64,000 bases of DNA from Sinohyriopsis cumingii (Eukaryota > Mollusca > Bivalvia > Unionida > Unionidae). The translations under genes and the position numbers were made by a program. The first letter of the stretch is position 1. Each line of letters begins with the position of its first letter. The notes beneath the pieces are model-generated. The model was given only the letters and a program-made list of their open reading frames with translations. It made no database searches and was not told the DNA's origin. The stretch lies in NCBI GenBank assembly GCA_028554795.2, contig JAPYKE020000516.1:248001-312000 (forward strand). The letters run 5' to 3'. Shown here in pieces: positions 41,802 to 52,090 of this stretch.

Positions 41802-44380
41802 ATAATTCAAATGATCTGTTTGAACATTTATAGTGTATTTTTAAGAGTGTTGGTTACCAATTATTAAGCTCATTGATTCAGTGGAATCAGATATCAGCTG
41901 ATGCTTCAATACCGCACTCTCTCAAAGTACCAAATTGAAATATGTTACCATACATAGGCATATTCATGATGAAAATAACATTTTGGGATATTTTCAGTGC
42001 ACACAGCCAGAAATGTGCCTTACAGATTCACTATAGGTACAATTGTCAGCCTATATGATGTACTGAATGTGAACTTTTGATCCCAAACATTCTAAAATGT
42101 ATTGATATTTGTTCAGGTGGGATATGTAACCATGTTAAGATCACTTATACAAAGTTAAGTACAAATAATCTGTTTGAATATTTCTTATGTAATCTTTAAA
42201 GTGTCAGTTAACAAATATTATTAGTAATTAATAATGCATGATAAAGCAAGATGGATCATTAGAATTCCCATAACATCATATTGGCCACAATGACACACTA
42301 CGCCAATCAATATCTTAACCAAACTGAACAATAAAATAGAATTCATTCTGTGTTCAACTTAACATCATTTTGCTCTTTTCTTACATCCAAAGGTAAATAT
42401 ACCTGGGGAAAGCATATTTTATCCCTTGGACCTGTATTTCATTCACAGACAGTGTAAAATGATTAAGTAGAGAACTTGAGTAGGTTCTATTATAAAGTTT
42501 TCATCACAGTCCTCTAACTAAATACCTTATAACTATGTTTATAAACAATTACTAAAGGCTATACAAGCAGATATGTGTTACTCAGGAAGTGACCTCATCA
42601 TAAACACATAAATTAACTGCTTGGAGCCGTAATAAATAGTCTGAATGGCCAATACAAAATATAATTTTGTCTTCATGTATTTAAAATGAAGGTCTCATTT
42701 TGACTTACAAAAATATTTTCTCTGACAAAATGTGACAAATATCCAACATTGGAGCTTGTATATGGTGTAGGAATATATACATGCTGATAACATTTAATAT
42801 CATTCCAAAAAATATTATATATGTGCATTTTGGGAGGAAACTTTATTAAAATTTTTAAATAAAAATTAATTTTTTACTTTTAATTTCATTCTTATATTTT
42901 CAAAGTCAATATACCTAACATATTCAAATTTCATGTGTCTATCATTACTAATAAAGATTTTATACCAATTTAACTTTACTCCAATACTGCACTGACAGGA
43001 TATAGAACACAATTAATTTTACTATATGTTCTCTACATTTGTTTCTCAGTACTGACCTTTCCACTGTGTGACAATCAATGCAAATCATATGTTAATCTAA
43101 AATACCTTCAAAGATGACTTCATGGTGAAGTTCTTGTCAAAGGTTGACCTGCTCTTTTTTGAGATACTGGACTGTCAACATAGCAGCATGTAAACAGAAC
43201 ACAGATTTCACTTCCGAATCATCACCAAGGCCTTATTACTCACTGAGCGCTGTCGCCAAAATACACACAGACAACAACACCCTGAGCTCATATCATCAAG
43301 AATAAATGGTTACCTTTAAATCCCTACCAAAAATGCATAAATAAAACTCTTCTATCTCCACCAAAATAAGAGAGGAACAAATATTCTAAAAATAGACTAG
43401 AAATACATTCGTGGGTACTGAACTGGAAGTATTAATTGTGATGTAATTCCTGACAGGCTCCATGTTTTAAGCCAATTTTAGTCAAACTTTTATATTTGCA
43501 TGCTATACCTATTTCAACTTTATACATGAAGTCTTTTTGAAATTCCTTACAAACAAAACATGTGACACCTGTCAGAAAGTATGTAGTGCTGGTGTTCCAC
43601 AGGGTGCAAGGTCTAGTCCAAGTGCTCTTGAGAAGCCAAAACTAAATTTGCTATATCTTCCTTAATTATAGAAATTTTTCAATGCAGTAAAAACCAAATT
43701 ATAATACAAGACAAACCCTGTCTGAAAATATGTTTGAAATTTATCAATATTGATAAATTAAATTTTAATCGCAATTTAAATAAACATTTAAATTTTAAAA
43801 AGTAAATCGTTATTGAAAACTTAAATTTTTATACAAGTTTTAAAACACAGATTGACAAATTTTAGACAGAAAAGTTGACTAATGAATGGTATTTAAAACA
43901 AATGGTAGTCTGGGTTTGTACAACTGATAACATTTTTCCCAGGTATAGTGGAGCAACATAGCTCATAGTGATTTTGGCAGTAAACCGCTATATGCCCGTC
44001 CAGATACATATTGGTGTACACACTAAAGAAACAATGCCAGGTGCTATGTTCCACATTTATTGTGTCAGGTACTTAGGCAGTTGTTTCCATAACTAATAGC
44101 ACATTCAGATTTAAAGTTCTGATGGGACCACTACCATGTTTTATAGCAAAAATGCATTCCATTTCAATGTCGATAACTACAAAAGGTGACAATGGGATAG
44201 GAAAAGAGTTTCTAGGGAGGCTCTATCTTACTGAAAAATGGTGCTGATCTCTCTCGGGAAGACCTAAGCCATGTCTCTGAGGTGCTATATATCAGTGTGG
44301 TGATATGAACTAGTCTTGGTCACTTATGGCAGTACACTGCACAACATGCCCTTATGAAACCTTGCTATCACCACCAGACT
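41802..44380. repeat. A unit copy 14, shortened at the A-to-B switch
   Basis: Only the first 2,579 bp of the unit are present. After ccaccagact the sequence leaves A and enters the B-only segment. The part from about 43002 is the shared core, and its right end is B-type: gaaaagagtt near 44201, ctatcttactg near 44222, gatatgaac near 44302, cttggtcac near 44315 and acaacatgcc at 44341. Its left part has caaagtc, gaacacaatt and accaaaaatgc as in copy 2. The transition is thus a recombination within homologous core, not a clean insertion. Confidence 0.95.
43002..44380. repeat. Shared A/B core at the array switch
   Basis: This 1,379-bp piece belongs both to A copy 14 and to what would be the end of an incomplete B unit. 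It includes the 8-bp insertion near 43820 and the 22-bp palindrome. Private changes such as aaattataatac, acaaaccctg and tatgcccgtcc (43690-44000) set it apart from both arrays. Confidence 0.9.
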
Positions 44381-45227
44381 GGCTGGAGGGAATCTACTGA
44401 ATTCTTATAGATAGTATAATCTACTGCATATTTTTATTTGTATTCATTCTTTATAATCAGTCTTTTGTCCTTTTGTTTGTTTGTCTGTCACCCAAGTATG
44501 TCTCTGATACTGTGAACTTGCAAATTTTCATGGTGGCTTATTATTTGTAGATGTCATTGATCAGTCCCTTAATACCTACTAATTTAACATCCATGAATAC
44601 AGATTTTATAATAGATATTTCTATTCTAATACAGAAATCATGACTTTGTATCCTTACTAAACTCTTTGTTTACCTAAAGTGATCACTATGTCTTGCTATT
44701 TTTTGTTTTGTTGTCAGGCATGCTGCTTTTGATTAGAATAATATTTAAATCTTGTATTGCTTTAAATGTGTGGTCAGATTCTTTGATTCCTTTTTATTAT
44801 TCTTTTGAATAAATGTTTTGGTAAACTTATATGATTTGTCAGAAGAAAAAAAAACAACGATGCCTGTGGAAGTGACGCATATTTTCTGCATACTTTTACA
44901 CTATACCATTTCTTGTAAGAACATCTTTTTCAGTTACTGATGTCTTATTCTTATGCCTTGTTGCAAGACTAATATAAAGTTATTTTAAAAAAATATAGCA
45001 AGTCAAACATTTTTATATCGTAAGTTAGATTTGAAAAAATGGATGAAAGTCAAGGAATCATTTTCCCCAGAGCACTCATAAAATCAATGTCATTGCAGTT
45101 AACTGTATTGTCAATAGCATCATCATCATCACTGACGGCCTACCAGTAACATTCTGCACTTTCAATCCATTTGTCACAGGTTCTATCTCCCACTTCTTGT
45201 CTTTCATACGAGACTTATACCTATGGC
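44381..45227. other. B-only segment, left part: AT-rich, no gene seen
   Basis: No frame worth calling. It holds a short tttgtttgtttg run near 44474, an A-run near 44847 that varies between units, and a (cat)n run near 45118-45131. The junction with the core at 44381 shows no inverted repeat or target-site duplication. Confidence 0.7.
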
Positions 45228-45326
45228 CTGAGGGGCTTTCATGGCAGAGTGATATAAGATGCTTGTCTTGTGATACAGATCTGAGGGGCTTCCATGGCAG
45301 TGGCACAAAATGCTTGTCATGTGATT
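45228..45326. repeat. Imperfect ~53-bp tandem duplication
   Basis: Two adjacent copies begin with ctgaggggct (45228 and 45281), share catggcag and end with tgcttgtc-tgtgat; the second copy is about 46 bases. The same pair lies at 52939-53037 and 60650-60748, so it predates amplification of the B unit. Confidence 0.8.
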
Positions 45327-48183
45327 ACTTGCCTCCAATGTGTAAATGAGAATGTTGCCAGTTACTTGTGGAACGTCAGTTGTTCTACGTAAGTGGTGTT
45401 TGGTGTCTCAAAAGGACTTGGATTTTCTTCAGCAGTAAAACTGGCTGCCATATAAAGATTCTATTCATCTGAAAATGGTGTAAAGGCCACAATGATCTAC
45501 TGAAACCCCGAGATCTCATGTCTAAATGACTTCAGCTGTTGGAGATAAACGTCAAATCAACAGAGGCTCCATGTGCCCAAGTGTACTAAGGTACTTGCTT
45601 TTACATCACTTGCACATCTCACAGAGTGAGTTTGTGTGACAGATCAAGCAATTTTGGTTGGTGGTCTTTCGGGGTTCTTCCTCCACCTAATACATTGTTA
45701 AAAACTCACCAAAAAAACCCAAATCAAACCACACTAAATCAACCAACTAATCAACTGTGGCCACAGCAGCAAAGGTACTAGTCAATCATTTTTGCCACAG
45801 CTGTATGAGTTTATAACTTTTGACTCAAGTAATTTTTGTAGACCTTAGAATATCGTCAATTATGCCTTTCTGACAGTTACCTAAAAGTCATCATCAGTTG
45901 GTGCAAATAGATTTTTCATGGTGAGCATACGAGATGGAAAAGACTTGAGCAATCCTGCATCATACACTGCCAAAAAGTTTACATTTTAGCTCACTTAAAT
46001 TTTCTCTTAACAATGTTCATTGTTCCAACTAGAACTGTTATAACTTATTCAAGCTATATTCACCAATATCTGGAGATATGCATCTGAAATAAATATTTGT
46101 AACAAAGTATGAGAATGCATCAATGTTTTTCAATGATGAATTTGAATTGAGCAACAACCACAATCAACAAACCAAGAAATAAAATTATTCACATACCTCA
46201 GGCAGAAGTAGGGTATAATCATAATCTGCCAAAAGATTTTAAAATTTTTAAATTTGCCAAATATTTTTTCCAACCATACTGATTCAGTGGACATATCACC
46301 AGAACGGACAGAAACAAACCAGAAGGTTAAAATCGATTTGATACATCTTTTAAGTAGCTAAATTCGTATTGGTTTAGTTAACTGTACACCCTTTATTGTC
46401 TTCCTTTTGATGAAATTTCTTACTGAAGCTAAGAAAATAATGTTGCACACATAAAACAAGAGGCACACTTCAACTTATTCTTGTTTTTATTATACTTCTC
46501 CATTCCAGCCTGTTCTTATGGTCTTGTCCCCCCACATACTGTTTGTCTTGTTTATGATATGTATCTAAATTCCTCACTTACTTTTCCTACTACTATACAA
46601 ATGTTATGTGAACATGCATATCAGTGTGAAACACAGTGGGGAGACTAAATCCAAGATTGAAAACCTCTACATTTCTGGATGTATTCTGCTTGGATTCCAT
46701 ATTTCTGCACAAAACGCAAGAGTTCAGGACTCTCTGTACTAATTCAATTCTCACTGTAAACCTGTGCAAACCCAATGATATTAAAATTCAGTAACTTACA
46801 ATTTTGAGTGCTCATGATCAAATCTGTATCAGTATATACACATCTATGATGACAGCTTTTGTTAAAAGAAGACCATAACAGCTGCACCATTTTCTGGATC
46901 TATACAAATTTGAAATGTGTGCTTTCAATACTGCACCAAAGAGTCAGCTGCTGATTTCAGCAATGAGTCGTCCAAACTCGGGTCTGTAAAGGGACGGAAA
47001 TTATGTTAATAAAACAAAATCCCTCACTTTTTTCAGTTACAAGTAGGACAAGCTCTCAAAAGATTGTTTTTACTAAAATCTTACTTTCATTATCAACCAA
47101 TCAGGGACAGTCAAACCCATATATACTCTGTTTAAATAATCTTCACTGATTTATAGTATGGTTCTTGTTTCACATCTGTAATAATCTGAGTCCTTTAACA
47201 ACTCTCAATGGTTGTAAGCCTTTTTCGACCATGCTGAATAGACACACTGTAAGATAATGTTCAAGTAACAGAAATACCATGGGATAACCAGAGAACAATA
47301 AAACTGAATAGGCAAGTTATCTCCCCTGCAGGGATGCTGCCAGGATTTCAGGATGTACTCTAAGTTTTGTGTGTGTGTGATCTCCAATGAGAAAGTGGTG
47401 GTGGTGGGAATAGTCTAAATATTTGTCACTCTTTCTCACTGTTTCACTCTGTTACGGCTCTACTGAAATCAAAATTCTTGAAGAGATGTCATCTCTAGTT
47501 GTATGGCAATTATTACTGTGATGTCATTGGGCATGGTCACGTGGTTGTTGTGGGGTCTTGGTTGGGATGGCATAAAGACCATAGACTTACTCCATATTTG
47601 ACAGCTAATTATGATGTTGTCAAAAGAATTAATAAATTTCTAACAATTCAGTTGGACTCGGATACTTGATTCATAGTCAATGAACAGTTCTAAAATTGAT
47701 GTCTTTATTTTGGAGCTATGTTCCTCCATCACATTCAAGATTTGGACATACCAAAGGTGAAATTGGTATAGTTGCATCCTAAACTACTATTGTGGCTACT
47801 TCAAATGTTATTTAATGTGAGACTTTAATGCAAGAACTCGTAGCTTCAGTGATTTTTGGGTTAAAACAAATTAATTTCTTCTCAAACAACTCAATTTGGT
47901 GCAGATTACATTGTTTTTTAATGATACAGTGAGAATTTTTGATGTGTAAATATTGTGCAAGAAATGAACAACATCAGATCAGAAAATTACTACCACTGGG
48001 AAAATACTGATTGGAATATACAGAAATAATGATATAATTATTAAAGTAGAATATGTGGTGACAATACGAGCACTAGTTCTACAACTTTGTGCAAAATACA
48101 TCTTGTACAACTATTCTGTTGTTTCTAAAAATACTGTAATATGGCAATAATTTCTGTCCAATTTTACTTTAGTCCTCTGCTTA
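45327..48183. other. B-only segment, middle part: no gene recognised
   Basis: The open frames here (such as minus-strand 46593-46775 and 47205-47387) start at TTG and have no upstream ATG or family likeness, so I leave them out. An A/C-rich, G-poor stretch at 45702-45755 (aaatcaa-like words) resembles a decayed SINE tail. A (tg)6 run is at 47368-47379 and a gtggtggtgg run near 47396. The minus strand near 47310-47325 reads caggggagataactt, a word I associate with dispersed mollusc repeats; this is memory, not evidence. Confidence 0.5.
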
Positions 48184-48196
48184 TTAATAGTTTTAG
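48184..48196. repeat. SINE target-site duplication, left copy
   Basis: ttaatagttttag, identical to 48510-48522. A 13-base perfect duplication flanking a tRNA-headed element is the expected mark of LINE-driven insertion. Confidence 0.9.
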
Positions 48197-48509
48197 TGAT
48201 GTGATTTTTTATTTTTAACGTAGCTTTGACAATTTTTCAGTCATATAGCTACGATGCCTGCAATATGGCAGTTTATAGTGATGTCTAGCACTGGGGCATC
48301 ATGCCGCAGACATGTAGCATGATGTCCCACCAGTCACATTATCCTGACACCAGGCCGACCAGTCCTAACACTAACCCCTTAATGCTGAACGCCAAGCGAG
48401 GCAGCTGTTAGTACCATTCTTTAAGTATCTGGTATGACTCGGCCGGGGATCGAACCCACAACCTCCCGCATCCGAGGCGGACGCTCTAACCACTAGGCCA
48501 CCGGAGCAG
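48197..48509 (-). mobile_element. tRNA-derived SINE, 313 bp, with 13-bp target-site duplication
   Basis: On the minus strand the element begins ctgctccggtggcctagtgg and has a tRNA-like head with an A box (tggcctagtgg, complement of 48490-48500) and a B box (ggttcgatcc, complement of about 48447-48456). The anticodon loop ctcggat gives CGG, so the ancestor may be tRNA-Pro. The acceptor stem and one T-stem pair do not match, so it is not a working tRNA gene. After the head come a GC-richer body of about 140 bases and a 3' part ending in gctacgttaaaaataaaaaa and tcacatca. This body and tail resemble mollusc SINEs I know, but I cannot name the family. SINEs have no protein and depend on a LINE. 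This is an insertion that was later copied with the B unit. Confidence 0.9.
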
Positions 48510-48522
48510 TTAATAGTTTTAG
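48510..48522. repeat. SINE target-site duplication, right copy
   Basis: Identical to 48184-48196 and next to the tRNA-like head of the minus-strand element. Removing one copy and the SINE restores the presumed empty site. Confidence 0.9.
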
Positions 48523-49823
48523 ATTTTACAACACTAAGCACATTTTACATTTTGACAATAACACATCATTACAAATATTTAGATTGCAAGAAGATAGAAG
48601 TTATAATTTTATTAAAAGCACTGGTACCAGTAAGACTAAAGGAGATAGTGGAAAAAAAAGAATCAGGATGAACAGATTAGTAGTGTAGTAAAGAATCCAT
48701 ATAACAGAATGACATCAAGTATTTTTTCATCAATTTCATCATCAGTTAACGATACTGCTTAAAAATGTATTGTACTAGATAATAGACTTTTTTAGTTATC
48801 CTTTTTGCAATACAAATACCAAATGATGGCTTGGAACTAAGTGCCAAAAGGTCTGCAGAAAATACCACCATGATCAAAATATACATAGGAAGAACCAAAC
48901 ACAAACGGGACAAATTTTATCCATCTTGTTTTGAGTTTACACAGATCAGTCAGTCTCTTATGTTTAATGTAATTTAATTTTTGCATACAGAGAGCATGTA
49001 CATCATTTGGTCATACATCTGCATGATATAAAAGTTTGTCTCTTTATTCTTTTGTTGCCACAGTGGTTCTGCACAACTAGAAACCTACATACACTTAATT
49101 ATGTTGTATGGGGATTCTCTGATGTTCCTTATGAGTATTAATCTGTTAATTGTTTCTGAATTTAATATGATCCTCCTCCTCTGTGTACGAATATTATTCT
49201 GTGCTGTCCTTTCATTGCCTGCTGTCTGAAACGCATATGCAAAACTAGCTTGAACAAGTTACTGTTCTTTATGGTTGTGCAATTTTCAACATCTCACATG
49301 TATGGCCCCACGGGTATTCTCTCTTGGATATCTCTGTTCCAAAAAGAACAGTTTTGAACCAGAGGTCTCCTTAGGATTTTAAAACTAAGAGTCCATGGCT
49401 CCCATTTTGAGAAAAGTATGAGTCCCACCAGGAAAAGTTGCAGTCCCCTCTCAGAAAACTATGCAAATTATAAGAACTATTGGTTGCCATACAGTTTAAT
49501 TTCTACATTCTTTATAACACTGACATAGCTCTTGCTTGTTCATCAGAGTGAGTCTGAATTGTTTTGATCCAAGGAAGGTCTTATTCAAAGCACTAAGCTA
49601 AGTATCATACACTTTCTTACACTTGGCTACTGTCCCTTCCAAACTATCAGTTCTAGCAACTTTAGCATTCTCCTGAATCTCATTACAATCTTCGTCAGTT
49701 TGCCACTGAACCCCAATACTCATTCAAGTCTAAGTCTCAACATGTCATGATTCCGAGGTCACGTGCACTGCTTAGTCCGTTACACTCAGAAATGAACACA
49801 ATAATGAAAGCTAAAGTTGTTTA
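48523..49823. other. B-only segment, right-middle part: no gene recognised
   Basis: AT-rich DNA with stops in all frames on both strands and only short runs (an A8 near 48651). A patch at 49355-49470 is less AT-rich and looks like old unique or repeat DNA, but I cannot place it. Confidence 0.5.
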
Positions 49824-50112
49824 TTTGATGTACTGTTATAAATGACCACATGTACATCTCTGGGCATTTCTGCCTCTGAATTCAAGCACTGTAAATATCA
49901 GTAGATTTTCCCACCCAGTTGCCAGTCAAAGCCTTTGATCTTGCTGCTTAGCTACTGCAGCATGTTCTTTTGATGTACTCTTATAATGGTGACTACTGGC
50001 GGGAGGGGCTTTCAACCACTAACTTCTGTCATTGTAAATATCAGCACAGCTAACTGATCAACACATTTTCTCACTATGCAGGTGACTGAAGCAGGACTGG
50101 CAAGTCTTTGAA
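49824..50112. repeat. Imperfect ~145-bp tandem duplication
   Basis: Two adjacent blocks start tttgatgtactgttataa (49824) and tttgatgtactcttataa (49969). They share a ttcaa-cact motif, gtaaatatcag (49891 and 50034), and a gattttcccac / cattttctcac word followed by related 3' sequence. The offset stays at 143-145. Divergence is substantial, so it is much older than the B array. The same pair is at about 57535-57823 in unit B2. Confidence 0.75.
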
Positions 50113-50114
50113 TT

Positions 50115-50556
50115 TTACCGCCCACCTAAATAAAAAAAATTGGCATCCAAATACGCGTGATTATAAGCCTTTCCGAGACCTCTGTCAGTCTTCACTAACA
50201 TGAACTCTGCCAAAGATTCACTTCCTTGAATCAGTGTTTTACTGCCTCTTATGCCATATTTTTCTCTTCCACAATGCTGTATTAGGGTTTTAAGTCCAAC
50301 ATTCCCATAATCTGCTTGTTTAGACATGGGTATCTTGAATAAATATAACCAGCATATTGTCCATCCAACACGTACATCGGATTCGCACTCAACATCAATT
50401 TTGGGCTCAAAATCACACACTGGTATTTCCAGTAACATTTTCCCAATGTCCAACAGACCGATATACATGAAATTCATTGTCATCATAGCTATCACCAGCC
50501 AGTATTTGCCGACTGAAAACGTCGTCTGAAGACAAACCGTCTTGTGATTCAACCAT
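50115..50556 (-). pseudogene. Possible 5' end of a host gene carried in the B unit
   Basis: I do not recognise a protein family. Two overlapping minus-strand frames are open. One starts at an ATG at 50556 in a strong context (accaaaATGg) and runs 47 codons to a TGA at 50413-50415; its product starts MVESQDGLSSDDVFSRQ, is acidic and looks like a natural N-terminus. The other is open from 50552 to 50115 (145 codons) without an early ATG. It contains a hydrophobic stretch at residues 19-36, a second short one at about 64-73, and the words GLKTLIQ and GSKTLIQ, whose five shared codons KTLIQ differ at third positions in four of five. That pattern hints at past coding constraint. A captured first exon with intron behind it, or a decayed gene start, would both fit. 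A chance frame remains possible. Confidence 0.4.
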
Positions 50557-50670
50557 TTTGGTTTCCTGTGTGGCCCTTATTGGAAACACGCATTTGTAAA
50601 ACTTCCACGATATAAGGCTAAAACTCCATAAAATGCTTGTTCCTGGGCCATTGAACCAATCAAATTTAGT
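50557..50670 (-). promoter_or_regulatory. Promoter-like stretch before the possible gene start
   Basis: On the minus strand a CCAAT box in the NF-Y orientation (tgattggtt, complement of 50654-50662) lies about 100 bases before the ATG, with a TATA-like ttatat near 50608-50613 and a second CCAAT word near 50584-50588. The arrangement fits a small animal promoter plus 5' leader, but each word is short and could be chance. The shared A/B core begins about 50 bases further upstream. Confidence 0.3.
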
Positions 50671-50710
50671 TTAACAGCCATTCATGTCGAACTGAAGTAT
50701 CCAGATGGAC

Positions 50711-52090
50711 ATAGAACACAATTAAGTTTACTATATGTTCTTTACATTTGTTTCTCAGTACTGACCTTTCCACTGTGAGACAATCAATGCAAATCATATG
50801 TTAATCTAAAATACCTTCAAAGATGACTTCACGGTGTAGTTCTTGTCAAAGGTTGACCTGCTCTTTTTTGAGATACTGGACTGTCAACATAGCAGTAATT
50901 AAAAAGAACACAGATTTCACTTTCGAATCATCACCAAGGCCTTATTACTCACTGAGCGCTGTTGCCAAAATACACACAGACAACAACACCCTGAGCTCAT
51001 ATTATCAAGAATAAATGGTTACCTTTTAAATCCCTACCAAAAATGCATAAATAAAACTCTTCTATCTCCACCAAAATAAGAGAGGAACAAATATTCTAAA
51101 AATAGACTAGAAATACATTCGTGGGTACTGAACTGGAAGTATTAATTGTGATGTAATTCCTGACAGGCTCCATGTTTTAAGCCAATTTTAGTCAAACTTT
51201 TATATTTGCATGCTATACCTATTTCAACTTTATACATGAAGTCTTTTTGAAATTCCTTGCAAACAAAACATGTGACACCTGTCAGAAAGTATGTAGTGCT
51301 GGTGTTCCACAGGGTGCAAGGTCTAGTCCAAGTGCTCTTGAGAAGCCAAAACTAAATTTGCTATATCTTCCTTAATTATAGAAATTTTTCAATGCAGTAA
51401 AAACCAAATTGTAATACAAGACAAGCCCTGTCTGAAAATATGTTTGAAATTTATCAATATTGATAAATTAAATTTTAATCGCAATTTAAATAAACATTTA
51501 AATTTTAAAAAGTAAATTGTTATTGAAAACTTAAATTTTTATACAAGTTTTAAAACACAGATTGACAAATTTTAGACAGAAAAGTAGACTAATGAATGGT
51601 ATTTAAAACAAATGGTAGTCTGGGTTTGTACAACTGATAACATTTTTCCCAAGGATAGTGAAGCAACATAGCTCATAGTGATTTTGGCAGTAAACCGCTA
51701 TATGCCTGTCCAGATACATATTGGTGTACACACTAAAGAAACAATGTCAGGTGCTATGTTCCACATTTATTGTGTCAGGTACTTAGGCAGTTGTTTCCAT
51801 AACTAATAGCACATTCAGATTTAAAGTTCTGATGGGACCACTACCATGTTTTATAGCAAAAATGCATTCCATTTCAATGTCGATAACTACAAAAGGTGAC
51901 AATGGGATAGGAAAAGAGTTTCTAGGGAGGCTCTATCTTACTGAAAAATGGTGCTGATCTCTCTCGTGAAGACCTAAGCCATGTCTCTGGGGTGCTATAT
52001 ATCAGTGTGGTGATATGAACTAGTCTTGGTCACTTATGGCAGTACACTGCACAACATGCCCTTATGAAACCTTGCTATCACCAACAGACT
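50711..52090. repeat. Shared A/B core in B unit 1
   Basis: 1,380 bp homologous to A-unit positions of about 1202-2567, including the 22-bp palindrome and the 8-bp insertion (near 51532). Fixed B-type differences from interior A copies are aattaagttt, ttctttac, tagcagtaatt, ctttcgaatc, tgttgcc, gtaaattgtt, ccaaggatagtgaagc and the added aac in acaacatgcc. B-only sequence joins on both sides without a visible duplication. Confidence 0.92.

Larger units (their letters stand above)
1..44380. repeat. Macrosatellite array A: 3,215-bp unit, 13 full copies plus one shortened copy
   Basis: The stretch is made of one unit repeated head to tail without spacers. Using the phase that starts with ataattcaaatgatctg, copies begin at 1, 3215, 6431, 9646, 12861, 16076, 19291, 22506, 25721, 28936, 32151, 35366, 38580 and 41802. 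The phase is arbitrary because the array already runs at base 1 and must extend to the left. Copies look about 99 percent identical by eye. No open frame with an ATG of convincing length is kept in the unit on either strand, so it looks non-coding. It does not resemble rDNA, histone or snRNA gene clusters. The 3-kb unit length puts it among macrosatellites, not ordinary short satellites. Copy-specific variants make an assembly artefact unlikely. Confidence 0.98.
44381..52090. repeat. B unit 1
   Basis: 7,710 bp. It is the most diverged of the three, as expected at an array edge. It differs around the A-run at 44845-44880, at ggaacgtcag near 45370 and at cacatactg near 46535. The core occupies 50711-52090. 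A change near 50837 (gtgaag to gtgtag) opens a short plus-strand frame that is closed in the other copies. Confidence 0.96.

Noticed and set aside
1-44380. Tandem host gene cluster (rDNA, histone, snRNA)
   Set aside because: No conserved frame or recognisable structural RNA was found in the unit on either strand.
45076-45306. 76-codon minus-strand frame in B unit 1
   Set aside because: It starts at GTG, is of this length only in the first unit, and owes part of its length to the 53-bp duplication.
46593-46775. 60-codon minus-strand frame, repeated in all B units
   Set aside because: It begins at TTG with no upstream ATG, resembles no family I know, and its recurrence only reflects copying of the unit.
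47205-47387. 60-codon minus-strand frame, repeated in all B units
   Set aside because: It also starts at TTG and runs through a tg microsatellite; no coding sign.
48420-48509. Functional tRNA-Pro gene
   Set aside because: The acceptor stem does not pair, one T-stem pair is mismatched, and a body, tail and target-site duplication show that it is the head of a SINE.
50326-50529. 67-codon plus-strand frame opposite the gene-like stretch
   Set aside because: It lies antisense to the better minus-strand candidate and has no promoter or family support.
44381-50710. The 6.33-kb B-only segment as a single inserted transposon
   Set aside because: Its ends show no terminal inverted repeats, long terminal repeats or target-site duplication, and I saw no transposase or reverse transcriptase frame.
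50823-51014. 63-codon plus-strand frame beginning with ATG
   Set aside because: It exists only because one base change in B unit 1 removes a stop found in the other copies.
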